From contig MU657197.1 of the NCBI GenBank assembly GCA_026770575.1, positions 302,577-337,423 of the forward strand: DNA of 34,847 nt, written 5' to 3'. The DNA comes from Pelagophyceae sp. CCMP2097 (taxonomy: Eukaryota; Sar; Pelagophyceae). Position numbers and translations under genes: made by a program. The notes under the pieces are model-generated. The model had not been told where the DNA came from, searched no databases, and saw nothing but the letters and a program-made list of their open reading frames with translations. Below are positions 1 through 8,710 of this stretch, piece after piece (the first letter of the stretch is position 1; every line of letters begins with the position of its first letter).

Positions 1-86
1 CTCGAACCCGCGACCGTCGGTGCTACGTCCCACCCGAGAGGGGGGCGAAATCAGAGTAACTTAAGGCCCGTAACCGGAGATGTCTC

Positions 87-194
87 CTATCGTGTTGATA
101 GGAAGAGCAAAAGGGACATCGCGCCCCAGTGCTCTGGTCCGCTGAAGACTGGATATATGAAGAGTCGCGACATGCTCCTATATACCCACGGTTA
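87..194 (+). repeat. Half copy of the 260-bp fold-back element found at 33229-33488
   Basis: This stretch matches the right arm of the fold-back element near the other end of the window. Both have GTTGATAGGAAGAGCAAAAG, then a CAGTGCTCTGGTCCGC core, then a CATGCTCCTATATACCCACG end. Only one arm is present, so the copy is truncated or solo, and it has several substitutions relative to the right-hand copy. The first 86 bases carry GTTCGA on the minus strand, but the tRNA-like part is cut by the window edge and cannot be judged. Confidence 0.7.
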
Positions 195-263
195 GAATAA
201 CATCTACGCGCGGGAATTTCATATCCCTAGAGGGGATTCCAATTTGGGCAAGCCGAGTGCGCG

Positions 264-660
264 ATGGCGCGATGGTGGCGGGCGGGGTTTGTGGGTGCGA
301 TCCGACGCGGCGGGGTCTATGTAGCTGTCCGGGCCAAAAAGTTCCGCGGCGGGGGCGTCCTCGGCAGCGTTTGGGCACGGTTTAGGGGCGCGTTTCAGGC
401 CGAAATGGACAAGCACCTACGCGCATGCCCGCGCGGCGCACGGGAGGTGGCCGGGATGGTCGCGGGGCATCTACGAGCGGTCCCCCACCGGCTACCGGCG
501 CGTGGCGGGTCCCGCGAGGGCCCGAGCACAACCCCCCAAAGTGCCCTCCCATACCAAACTGCTACCCGCCCAGGGCGCCGCCGCGACGCAGAAACGTGTG
601 GGTCGGCCCTGCGGGATCAAGGCACGTCGCTGGAGCCTTTCGGCGCTTAATTCCAACAGG
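264..660. other. GC-rich patch with overlapping open frames, possible gene remnant
   Basis: Roughly 400 bases are much richer in G and C than the flanks and are open in several frames on both strands. The plus frame from 264 gives 128 residues rich in Arg and Gly. A minus frame at 416-219 contains a more protein-like stretch around AAELFGPDSYIDPAASD. No family is recognised and no splice-consistent model could be built, so this may be an exon remnant or just GC-rich spacer. Confidence 0.2.
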
Positions 661-1017
661 CACCACACATATGGCACCCCCACCTCCAGACTCCCTTTTC
701 TGACGGAAATCTACTTCAACTCTGGTGGACACATTGCCACTGCTCGTCCACGCCCTGCTTTTCCACTACACGCGTCGCGTAACCACCTCCAGACTCCCGT
801 CAAAGTAACCTTTTTTGACCTGAACAACACATTCCTCAAAAGAGATTTGTGGCTGGGGAGAATAGAAAACCGGATTTATCAGGCCGAAAAGACCCCCAGT
901 CAAATCCCCACTGTTGCGCGCAAATGCAATTAGAATGGTCGTAAACGCCCTATGAAAAAAGTTTTCTGTGCGCCATTAAGTCCGATCTTCTATTCTCCCC
1001 AGCCACATTTATGGTAA
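661..1017. repeat. Intergenic DNA with a copy of a repeat also found after the LHC gene
   Basis: Positions 736-790 (core CGTCCACGCCCTG, then CTACACGCGTCGCGTAA) match the reverse complement of 5703-5753, just downstream of the LHC 3'-end duplicate, at roughly 85 percent by eye. The phrase ACCTCCAGACTCCC occurs twice, near 682 and 786. No gene is seen. Confidence 0.5.
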
Positions 1018-1360
1018 TCGGTGTCACCGCGGAGGGGGGAATTCGACTCGGTGTCACGTTGTTAAAATGAAACGAGACGGTGTCCCGAACATTGCAAAAA
1101 TCCAATCGGTGTTGGTTTTGTAGGACCTTATTCGAGCCGGTGTTGTAAGGCCCCGCGACAATTCGGTTCGGTGTTACCATGTATTGCATAATCCCGATCA
1201 CGGTCACCTTCTTACGCTTTCCTACATCGGTGTCACTTTCTTGCTGGAAAACGGCGCCGGTTGTCACGGGCCTCTCGGGGAAAAGTCCGATCGGTGTCGC
1301 GCGAGGGGGATAAACCCCGGCGAGTGGCACCTTGGGTCCTACAATGCAATTCGGTGGCGC
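1018..1360 (+). repeat. Array of a 10-bp motif (TCGGTGTCAC) every 29-34 bp, 12 units
   Basis: The motif TCGGTGTCAC or a close variant starts at 1018, 1048, 1077, 1106, 1137, 1168, about 1198, 1227, 1257, 1291, 1321 and 1351. The spacings are 30, 29, 29, 31, 31, 30, 29, 30, 34, 30 and 30 bp. Exact or one-mismatch units include those at 1018, 1048, 1106, 1168, 1227 and 1291. The roughly 20-bp stretches between motifs do not resemble each other, apart from a weak tendency to end in CGA or GAG. The spacing is not a fixed multiple of three and frames are interrupted, so a coding repeat is unlikely. The period is close to three turns of B-DNA. Confidence 0.6.
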
Positions 1361-1920
1361 CTCTTCCGTACGCGACGCGCGTGTGTCTTCACACACACTC
1401 GCACAACATCAGGGATGTCACAATTGCAGCATTTTTTTCTCTCGAAAGGTTGATCCCTCCGATTCGGTGCAGTGCTCTCGGCATCGAGTCCGTTTGGCTT
1501 CCCGTTTCAACCAAAGCCCCTCTCCGCAGCCTCCCTCTGTCGAAATACCCTGCAATACTAAAATATGTCAAGTAATGCCTCAGAAATTTGCAAGGGTTTA
1601 ATGAAATCCTGTGCGTGCAGCTATTACCATTGCGCACAGGAGGTACTGCACACCCCCAGAGGACGCCTTGGTGTAGTCGCCACGGTCGTTTCGGCACGGG
1701 CACTCAGATGCTTACACGACGGGTTTCTCTTTTTCTGCGATAATCGAGTGAGGGCTCGTCTGTGGGGAGGTTACAAGGAAGGAAGACGCACGTCGCGGCA
1801 CTTTGCGGTGGTGCTCGACTGAAGGGGCCGTCGACGCACATAGTACAATAAGATAGTATCACGAGAGGATCTGCGTTGGGGCTGTGAACGGCAGTTGTTT
1901 AGCTACGAAAATATGAGCGA
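1361..1920. repeat. Intergenic mosaic of dispersed repeats
   Basis: Positions 1457-1545 (GTGCAGTGCTCTCGGCATCG region) resemble 23233-23330. Positions 1578-1620 resemble the LHC upstream region at 3988-4030. Positions 1635-1690 (GGAGGTACTGCACAC region) resemble the 5' part of the repeat at 6930-6985. No coding region is convincing here. Confidence 0.45.
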
Positions 1921-1926
1921 GTGCAC

Positions 1927-2200
1927 AGCGTCGGTCAGAAGCCGGAAGATTTGCACCCGTATGTTATGATATGTTCGTCGAGGGTTGCCCAGCAACTCAT
2001 TACAGGCAGGTGCGATCCTATCGGGGGTTTGCGTCCGCAAATGACTTGCGAACACTCGAAACAGACGCAGGGTGCTCACACGGCAGCTCGAAGGCGGTGG
2101 ATTTGCACCTGCATGTTATGATATGTTCGTCGACGGGTGTTCAGCAACTTATAACAGCCAGGTGCAATCCCTTCGAGGGTTTGCGTCCGCGCCGAAACGA
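1927..2200 (+). repeat. Two-copy tandem duplication, about 168-bp period
   Basis: A roughly 105-bp segment beginning near GATTTGCACC and containing TGTTATGATATGTTCGTCGA occurs at about 1935-2035 and again at about 2103-2199. Both copies end in GGGTTTGCGTCCGC. The copies are about 75-80 percent identical by eye, so this is an old local duplication. No function is evident. Confidence 0.65.
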
Positions 2201-2294
2201 CGTGTGAGCTCGATAAGGGGCCCAACCAAGGTTTAATCGAGCCCTATTCTCTTAGAGTCATCTCTGAATGTCCGATTCTCTCTATCTCGAAACG

Positions 2295-2600
2295 GCAGTG
2301 TCGCTAAGAGGACACTTTGAAACGCGAGTAGGCTGGCTTAGGTCAGGCCCTATTTCGATGTTGGCGCAGCGGCAAAGGACCGGCACACCCGGCCCAAGCC
2401 CCGCGCCACCCTCGCAACCGAGCGCAGCAGCATGCTGCATACGCGCGCGTCTGATTTTTGTTTAGGGTTCCGCATGGATGGAACTGCGAATTAGACAGAC
2501 GGACAGACGAAATTGCGCATGTGTAATCTTCAATAACGACCCCCGGAAAAGGGGCCAGGATTTAATAAACCAAATACCCCCTCGGGGGGTCTGAAAAAGT
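2295..2600 (+). repeat. Dispersed repeat with GACA microsatellite and hairpin tail, copy 1
   Basis: Starting near GCTAAGAGGACACTTTGAAA, this matches 6984-7205 for more than 200 bp and includes a short GACA run at about 2495-2506. It is followed by AAATTGC and then a segment at 2528-2595 that also occurs at 7862-7932 (ACCCCCGGAAAAGGGGCCAG and a CCCCTCGGGGGG-type hairpin). The tail style suggests a non-LTR or SINE-like element, but no termini or target duplications were identified. Confidence 0.55.
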
Positions 2601-2653
2601 GCAGATCTTGTAGTTCAAGCACCTCTCGCGCGATGTACTCCGTCCTCCTCCTC
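2601..2653 (+). pseudogene. Fragment of the LHC gene 5' end (leader and first codons)
   Basis: This segment aligns with 4032-4080, the region just before and including the LHC start codon. It carries GATCTTG, GTTCAA, CTCTCGC, ATGTACTCCGTC and CTCCTC in the same order, with one 4-bp gap and about five substitutions. After the equivalent of codon 7 the similarity stops and unrelated repeat sequence (GTCGAAATACC type) follows. It is best read as a scattered remnant of an LHC paralogue or a duplicated promoter fragment. Confidence 0.6.
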
Positions 2654-2775
2654 AACCTTTTCATGTCGAAATACCCTAAAATACTCTGCAAAAGGCCAGC
2701 ACATGCCATCTTTATTTTTGGGGGTTTACCTTTTCTTGAGAGGTTTTGGGTGCATTCAGGAGGTAACTCGCCGAA

Positions 2776-2870
2776 GTGTCGCGACACGCTGCGACAGTCG
2801 CCGACTGTCGGTGAGTGTCGCAAAGTGCGACACAGAGTGTTGTTAGAGTGCCGCAGAGTGTCGCACCGGA
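2776..2870 (+). repeat. GTCGCAGAGT-type short repeat cluster, locus 1
   Basis: Degenerate tandem copies of GTCGCAGAGT and its variants (GTCGCGACAC, GTCGCAAAGT, GCCGCAGAGT) are packed here, including the palindromic GCCGACTGTCGG. The same vocabulary occurs at 3087-3190 and 9833-9920. No coding role is evident. Confidence 0.6.
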
Positions 2871-3086
2871 GCCGCAGATCTTGTCTCTTTAAGGGTTTTG
2901 CGGCCTCTGAGCACCTCAACTAGGCTGCTCGATACTTAAGAGGCAGGATCTGTGGGCCCGTCGGTTTACAGGGGCCTCCGACGGCCATCTTCTTTGGCGA
3001 TCGATGAGAGGTGGTCCTTGCACATTTTGTTGAATTTGTATTTTTGACTTTCCAACGGATAGAACGAGATAACTGGTAGAAACCGG

Positions 3087-3190
3087 TGTCGCGTGGTGTC
3101 GCACCGTTGCCGCAAGATGTCGCAGAGTGTCGCAGAGTGTCGCCGATTGTCGCCGACTCAGGCTGTCGCAACGTATCGCGACACTGCGGC
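3087..3190 (+). repeat. GTCGCAGAGT-type short repeat cluster, locus 2
   Basis: Contains two adjacent perfect GTCGCAGAGT decamers near 3118-3140, flanked by variants such as GTCGCGTGGT and GTCGCCGATT. It ends in TATCGCGACACTGCGGCGA. It belongs to the same family as loci 2776-2870 and 9833-9920. The interval 2930-3086 between the first two loci shows no gene. Confidence 0.6.
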
Positions 3191-3239
3191 GATTTTCTCA
3201 TAGAGAGACATGTCTCCCCTATGAAGGATTCGTGATTAT

Positions 3240-3925
3240 CTCCCGGTGTTGAGCTTGGGGCGTTGGGTCGGATGGTTCTATGCGCACGTGCTCAGCTCAA
3301 AACGGGGCCAATTCCGACGTGCGCGCGTCGAGTTCGGTCGGTTTGGGTCGCGTTTTGAGCTTGGGTCTGGCGGTGCTTGCCGGTGCGGCGGACTGTTCTC
3401 CGGGGTAATAGCCGGGTCGGAAGACCTCCAGGATCTTCCAGCTGGATCCCATCAAGGTGAAACCTCGACTCCGTCGTCGTCGATCGAAATGGAGTCTGTC
3501 GAGCGGCTTCGCGCGCAGTGGGAATATCCGCGAGCGCACAACGTGGCTGTTGGACGACGCCGTCGACTCCCCGCACCTGCACGACGGCACCGCTGACGAC
3601 AGCACCGCCGACGACTGCACCGACGGCGACGACAGCGAGCCGCAGTCGTGACCACGTGTCGCGTCCACCGTTTGCTACCGGTGGAGCATCGGCTCGAGCC
3701 CGCATCGGGGCGTTCCGTCGCGGTTGCGACACAGGCCTCCCGCCGCCAACGATACGTCCCAAACGCCCCCGCAGTGCTAACCGACCCCGTGCACCACAGC
3801 GATGCTCCCGAGGGCGCGGCGGCGCGTCTCGGCCCGATTTTGGACGAACCAAGAGGCCACAACCCCCCCGGGGGCCGTCAACCGCGCACGGGGGCCCGCC
3901 CGCCACTTTTTTATGCACGGTAACA
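3240..3925. other. GC-rich segment open in several frames, possible degenerate gene
   Basis: About 680 GC-rich bases upstream of the LHC gene. A plus frame ending at 3651 reads through an acidic run with alternating Asp, Ser and Thr (codons such as GACGACAGCACC repeated near 3595-3640). The next plus frame (3648-3923) is also open, and a 208-residue minus frame overlaps both. The different frames look about equally plausible. No domain is recognised and no ATG-started, splice-consistent model was found. Confidence 0.2.
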
Positions 3926-4059
3926 CTCGAGCTCTAAAACTTAGGAATTCCTAGTCGTGATAGGAAAAAATTATGAAATTCACGTTCCCTCAGAATTTTG
4001 CAGGTTTAGAAGAAATCCCGCGGGTGCAAGGGCGGATCTTGTTGTTCAACTCTCGCACC

Positions 4060-5284
4060 ATGTACTCCGTCGTCCTCCTCGCCGTGGGCGCGTCGGCGCT
4101 CATCGCGCCGACGAAGGTCTCCGCGCCGCGCACGGTCGTGGGCTACGAGGCGTCGCAGGCGCTGCCGTTTATGGAAAAGCCGGAGAAGCTTGATGGGTAA
4201 GTTAGACTATCGTCCTCCGACCATCGAGCGAGGCGGCCCGCGCGGGGCGCCCGAGAGAGGCCCGAGCACGGGGAGGCTGGTCAACGGAGACGGCCCCGTG
4301 TCGCGGGCTTTTTGGCGGCGATGCGGGCGGCCTTTTGCGCTTTGAGTTTGGAGTCGCCGCGCCCTATGCGTTGCCGCGCCAGGAGTCGCGGCCCGCCCGA
4401 CGCTTTACCTTCGCAGGTCCATGGCGGGCGACGTCGGGTTCGACCCGTTTTCGTTTACGGAGGTCTTTGATCTCAAGTGGTTGTGACTTTCCGCGTCGCA
4501 ACGCAAACAATGAAACGATGACGCGGCAGGGGAGCCCCCTCGGAGGCCTCGGAAAGCGTACCGCGGTGGGCCGACGGCGCCCCCGCGACCCGCGCGGGGC
4601 CCTTTGCGCGGCCCGCGTGGCGACCTTACTGGCGAATACCCTTTTTTTTTTTCTTTCGACGCGTGTGTGTGCCTTTGTTTCGACGCTTGACGCGTCGAAA
4701 CAGGCGCGAAGCCGAGATCAAGCACGGTCGCATCTGCATGCTCGCCTGGACGGGCTTCGTCGCCACGGATCTGGGCGTCGTCCTGCCCGGTGCGTGTTTT
4801 TGAAGCGTGGGTTTGGAGTGGGTTTGCAACTCGCCTCGCCAAGATGTGAAACGCGGAATGGCGTCGACGCGCCACGATGGTAGGCGCGGAGCATGCCTTC
4901 TCCAGCGTGGCGGCGCACGACGTGGCCTGCAAGTACGGCGCCATGCAGCAGATCCTCATCGGCGTCGCTGCCGTCGAGTGAGTGCATCGTTTTGTTTCAG
5001 CTGAGACGCGCGGGACCGCCCGAAGGTTGCCTGGGGTGAACAAAGGGATCGCCACCCCCGCTCCTAGGTTCTTCCAGGGCCTGGGCATCGCGCAGATGAT
5101 GTGGGAGGACTCTGGGCGCACGCCCGGGGACTTTGGGCTGGACCCGCTGGATTTCTGCAGCACTCCTGCGAAGCAGGAAGAGATGAAGCTCAAGGAGATT
5201 ACCCACTGCCGCCTCGCCATGTTCGCCTTCTCCGCCGTGGTGACCCAGGCCGTCCTCACGGGCAAGGGCTTCCCTTACTTCTAA
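4060..5284 (+). CDS. Light-harvesting chlorophyll a/c-binding (LHC/FCP) protein, 5 exons
   Basis: Thylakoid antenna protein that binds chlorophyll and carotenoid and feeds excitation energy to the photosystems. Exons: 4060-4196, 4417-4482, 4704-4789, 4884-4977, 5068-5284. The sum is 600 nt, giving 199 residues and a stop, and all introns are GT-AG. The N-terminus MYSVVLLAVGASALIAPTK looks like a signal peptide with an ASA-type cleavage site for secondary plastids. Next come the conserved MAGDVGFDPFSF motif and helix 1, WLREAEIKHGRICMLAWTGF, whose Glu and Arg are the classic chlorophyll ligands and inter-helix salt-bridge pair. Helix 2 covers VAAHDVACKYGAMQQILIG. A second GDFGLDPLDF motif is followed by helix 3, KLKEITHCRLAMFAFSAVV. 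Helix 3 has Thr-His-Cys where Lys-Asn-Gly is common. Length fits the FCP family. The start follows CTCTCGCACC and no earlier in-frame Met gives a better leader. Exact subfamily is uncertain. Confidence 0.95.
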
Positions 5285-6214
5285 GCCGCCCCCGGGGCGC
5301 CCCGGCCGAAGAGGCCGCCTGTAAACAATTTTCCGGGCCGTGGTAATCTTGAGGGGGACTCCGGTGCCGAGGAGGTAAAGGGCGTCATTGGAAGCCTACA
5401 GTCCCATGGCTGGGCATCGGTCGGGACTGGTTAGCGAGACCTCTTCGAGCCTATTCGCGGCCCGGCACGCGCTGCCTTCGACATTATTACAAGGAGCGAC
5501 ACACTTCCACTCAGAGAAATGACGCACTGCCGCTTCGCCTTTTCCGCGGAGGTGACGCAGGCCACCCTCACGGGCAAAGGCTTTCCCTGCTTCTAAGCGA
5601 GAAGAGGCCGCTCGTTTACGACGCCGAAGAGGCCGCTCGTATAAACCCTTTTCCGGGCAATCTCGAGGCAGGATGACACCCCGGTGTCGAACCGGCAGGG
5701 GGTAGCTTACGCGACGCGTGTAGTTGAAGAACAGGGCGTGGACGACAAGCAGAGGCAGACAAAGAGGCACAGAGATCGAACGGTTTCCAAGAACCGGAAG
5801 GGGGGCTCGATTCCTCTTCGAGCCTATTTGCGGCCTGACACGCGCTGCCTCCGACGTTGTTTCCAGGGACCACACACATTTTGTTCATTGATGACAACCC
5901 GAACACATGCTTGGTTTGTAATATGTCCTCCAGAATTTCCTATTGACCCACTCGAGTGACTGCACTCTATGAGTGGGGTAGCGTTCGCCACTCGCGGTGT
6001 CCGTCCGCCCTCTCCTGGTGGCCCACTCGACCTTTATTGCCATCACCTCTCAAGTCACTCCTTGCCGGTTTATAAAGAAAACCCCGCCCTCATGCTAGAG
6101 AACTGCGCAACAGGCGACGACAATCATCATTTGCGACCGATGATGCGGTGGCGATTTTCACTTTGATTGCCTGGACCTCAGTGCAGTGCCCGGCGGAGTT
6201 AATATCTGCAGTCT
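5285..6214. repeat. LHC downstream region: tandem-duplicated 3' flank and unassigned DNA
   Basis: The 3' flank repeats as described for the LHC 3'-end fragment (blocks about 5285-5510 and 5597-5880). A short GAAGAGGCCGCTCGT duplication lies at 5606-5642. Positions 5703-5753 are the reverse complement of 736-790. Positions 5900-6214 hold no recognisable gene, only a GGCGGAGTTAAT / ATTAACCCTCCG inverted pair at about 6193-6234. Confidence 0.5.
5513..5596 (+). pseudogene. Duplicated 3' end of the LHC gene (helix-3 fragment)
   Basis: This reads REMTHCRFAFSAEVTQATLT followed by GKGFPCF and a stop. It matches the last residues of the LHC gene (5206-5284) with two residues missing after THCR and a few substitutions. 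It lacks the upstream exon body. The flanking DNA is duplicated too. The segment after the true stop (GAGGCCGCCTGTAAAC ... TTTTCCGGGC) resembles 5625-5660. The segment at about 5440-5510 (CTCTTCGAGCCTATT, CGGCC, ACACGCGCTGCCT) resembles 5815-5877. So a roughly 300-bp block containing the gene's tail and downstream DNA was tandemly duplicated. It has no start codon of its own and is unlikely to be functional. Confidence 0.85.
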
Positions 6215-6529
6215 ATGCTCATTAACCCTCCGCTCATCCTAGAATTGAAAGAATGCGCAATTGTCGACATACGAGCCTCGGATCGGATTCGTCGCACACT
6301 TCTTTCATACTATGCGGCGACTGAATGCATTGACCAAGTAGACCCCGAACGTAAAGAACATGCATTCTCGACGAAAGCACTCCATGATATGATGGGCACT
6401 CGAATAGTTGGTTATTCTTCAGCCCATGGAGCCAGACAGGCCCAACTCTTCAAAACCCAGGGCCCTTGGGAGGGGGCTCATGTAGGTATCTATAAGAAGC
6501 TCCCTATGATAAGATGCAATCTTGTTTAA
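6215..6529 (+). CDS. Unrecognised 104-codon ORF
   Basis: An ATG-initiated frame of 104 residues in DNA of balanced base composition, where a run this long is mildly unusual. The product starts MLINPPLILELKECAIVDIR and has no signal peptide, membrane segment or motif I recognise. It lies between the LHC flank repeats and a MITE, with no obvious partner. It could be a remnant of a mobile-element gene or a chance frame. Confidence 0.2.
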   Translation: MLINPPLILELKECAIVDIRASDRIRRTLLSYYAATECIDQVDPERKEHAFSTKALHDMMGTRIVGYSSAHGARQAQLFKTQGPWEGAHVGIYKKLPMIRCNLV

Positions 6530-6560
6530 AATGGGCTGTCATCCTCTTGGACTCCCAACA

Positions 6561-6753
6561 TAGGAAGTTCCGTCCCCTATTGGATTCTGCTCCCTATTGG
6601 GTTCGGAATGGCCAATGAGAGGGCTTGAAAATGCAATTTGTTCAGAAAAAGCATTTTTGCACCAATCCAAGAGCTTAAAAAGTGTGAAAAAGTTCAGAAG
6701 AAGGTTGGAATCCAATAGGGGATCCTGAATCCAATAGGGGAAAGGACTTCCTA
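6561..6753 (-). mobile_element. 193-bp MITE, copy 1
   Basis: Begins TAGGAAGTTCCGTCCCC and ends GGGGAAAGGACTTCCTA, so the ends form an imperfect inverted repeat bounded by TA. The subterminal motif CCCTATTGG occurs repeatedly at both ends. The reverse complement of 16539-16731 has the same 193-bp length and differs at only about four positions, so the two copies are recent. A TA target fits Tc1/mariner or Stowaway-like MITEs; this is inference. It has no coding capacity. Confidence 0.9.
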
Positions 6754-6914
6754 CATCACAAAGCAAGTCGATCAAACCTTTGGTATTTTAATCAAAATTA
6801 TCATTCGCACTGTCGGATTCTAAAATTTTGGCAAAATGGTGCTGATTGCGAATCAATCCAAAAGGAGGTGGAAACAGTCTATAGGAGGCTTTTGGGTGTA
6901 GTGCCAAGGGACAC

Positions 6915-7215
6915 TAATTACCATGGCGCACCGGAGGTACTGCAGACACCCGGAGGGCGCCTTTGGTATGTTGGTGCAGTCGCTTAGAGGGCACTTTGAA
7001 ACGCGAGTAAGCTGGCTTAGGTTAAGTCCAATCTCGATTGCATTGGCGCAGCGGCGAAAGAAGGACCGGCACACCCGGTCCAAGCCCCACGCCGCCCTCG
7101 CACCCGCGCGCAGCAGTATATGCGCGCGTCTTGTTTCAAGGTTCCGCACGGACAGAACTCTGGATTAGACAGACAGACAGACAGACGGACATACCAAATT
7201 GCGCATCACGGCTGT
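6915..7215 (+). repeat. Dispersed repeat with GACA microsatellite, copy 2 (longest)
   Basis: The 5' part (6925-6985, GCACCGGAGGTACTGCAGAC region) matches 1630-1690, and 6984-7205 matches 2300-2520. It contains about four perfect AGAC units at 7168-7185, then GGACATACCAAATTGC. No ORF is convincing. The repeated order of unique body, GACA run and AAATTGC tail at three loci (2500, 7180, 9690) points to one element family. Confidence 0.65.
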
Positions 7216-7522
7216 TTCAAAGCCTCTAAAAATCAGATTTCGTTCGGAAAGAAAGATGTACAGCCTAGAGTCGGATACGACGATGCCAAATCGGCGCGGT
7301 AATGGGGAGAGTGCGATGGTGGCAGGTTCCCTCGGGACCCCACCAATTTTCTCCGCGTTCCGAGCACGCGTTCCGGCGCTGCTAGCGACTTTTTGGTCCG
7401 AGGTACCGAAAAGGATTTAACTTACTCCTGTCCTTGTTTTGTTAAAGAGGAAAAATTTCCATCTTCCTTATTTTGAAAGTAGGATGCTTCCTATAGAAGC
7501 TTCAAAGCACGCTAGCTCGCCG
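7216..7522. other. Intergenic stretch with no recognised feature
   Basis: Mixed-composition DNA with only short open frames. I see no repeats, RNA gene or coding signal here. Confidence 0.4.
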
Positions 7523-7621
7523 GGACATGCCGAAAAAGGTGTACGCGTTATAGGCAGATGCGCTCGTCTCGGCCAGGGCTACAATCCTGGCCTAGGCGCG
7601 TGCACCTTTTTCGGCATGTCC
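7523..7621. repeat. Hairpin element with about 25-bp arms, copy 1
   Basis: Left arm GGACATGCCGAAAAAGGTGT and its continuation ACGCG pair with the right arm CGCGTGCACCTTTTTCGGCA and its continuation TGTCC. The loop holds a second hairpin, GGCCAGG / CCTGGCC. The inner 78 bp (7534-7611) are homologous to 28216-28293. The fold could be a small MITE or a structured RNA, but nothing shows transcription. Confidence 0.7.
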
Positions 7622-8270
7622 TGACGAGTTACGGTGCTCGAGGGTCACATTTGTGGCCGTATCTCACCAAGGAGACGCGCCCCTTGGAAATCTTTACAAC
7701 CACCGCAACGCGATACCAGTGGACCCGAATGAAATCACGAACCACCGCCACTCCGCCGTGGGTGGGGCGTGTGCAGCAGGCTGGAAGTTAAGGTCTTTTG
7801 GTCCTTTTTCGAATAATTGCCAAAAATCAATTCCGGTCTCGAAACAGCCGTGGCATGGGTGATCTTCAATAACGACCCCCGGAAAAGGGGCCAGGATTTT
7901 ATCAAATCCAAAGACCCCTCCCGGGGGTCTGAATAATGCTGCTTTCCACTACGAATTCGGACTTATGGATCAAAGTTTCTGCGCCCAAGTGGCCGCCCGC
8001 GGGGTATCGGCGATGAAACCAGCCTCAAGTGGCGCAAAGTTTTGGCTCCCAGAGGCCGCCTGCGGGGTTGGGCGTGGTCGCTATGGGCTTCTACCCCCCC
8101 CCATGTGAATATACTTTTCCCCCAGGGCGTTGCGGTATATACACCGGGCCCCACAATCACCTCCAAGGATAATGATCCGGCGAATCCCCTTTTTGCCCCC
8201 AGCGGGTCATTACGCGGGGTATGTCCGTGAATGATCAGCCACGAGGAGGCTGCCTTGCAAGGGCGTGAAC
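7622..8270. repeat. Intergenic repeats, including a second ACCCCCGGAAAAGGGG hairpin segment
   Basis: Positions 7862-7932 match 2522-2595 almost exactly (ATCTTCAATAACGACCCCCG, then a CCCCTCCCGGGGG-type hairpin). Two related segments at about 7974-8007 and 8036-8073 (AAAGTTT, then GGCCGCC, then GCGGGGT) form a small tandem duplication of about 62 bp. No gene is seen. Confidence 0.5.
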
Positions 8271-8710
8271 AATAAAGGTGGCACTGTATCCTAATTTGTA
8301 TATACAGTATATGTAAATACAGTATTATACGGCAATATACAGTGACCAAAATATTGAATTTCTTGGGACGCCGTATATACAGTCGTATATATTGACTTTG
8401 GGTGCAACCCTTGGGAAATTACAGCGTTTTCGGTCGTCGCTGGACCGCGAATCGGTCCGCAATGGCCTCCGCCCTGGAGCGGCTGGTGGTCTGGGTGGAC
8501 GCGACCCCTTAACTAGCCTTAAATCGACCCCTCTGAAGATTTTAGTGGACATGGTGCGCTGAACCCCAACTAGGGACCCCCAACTAAAGAACCCTGACTA
8601 GCATCCTAGACTGCTAGTATATTATTGCATATACGAGTGTTTATGTATATACATGTATATGCGGTATAATACAGTGCCCATATATATATACGCTGTATAT
8701 TGCCACCTAT
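8271..8710. repeat. AT-rich inverted repeats flanking a 190-bp core
   Basis: TATACAGTATATG, CAGTATTATACGGCAATATA and similar words at 8296-8400 recur in inverted orientation at 8620-8705 (GCGGTATAATACAGTG, CGCTGTATATTGCC). Between them lie several CCCAACTAG/CCTGACTAG-like words (8510-8620). This may be a degenerate fold-back element. No coding region was found. Confidence 0.45.

Noticed and set aside
1..60. tRNA gene at the left edge (GGTTCGAG on the minus strand)
   Set aside because: Only a T-loop-like word is present, the anticodon and D arms do not fold, and the rest would lie outside the window.
1018..1360. CRISPR array
   Set aside because: The conserved part is only about 10 bp and degenerate, spacers are about 20 bp, no cas genes are present and the host is clearly eukaryotic.
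950..1396. 148-codon minus-strand frame across the 30-bp array
   Set aside because: The frame crosses units of unequal length without a periodic protein pattern; no start context or domain.
4197..4703. Introner elements, suggested by LHC introns of 220 and 221 bp and a DCN1 intron of 222 bp
   Set aside because: The three introns share length but no visible sequence similarity, terminal inverted repeats or target duplications.
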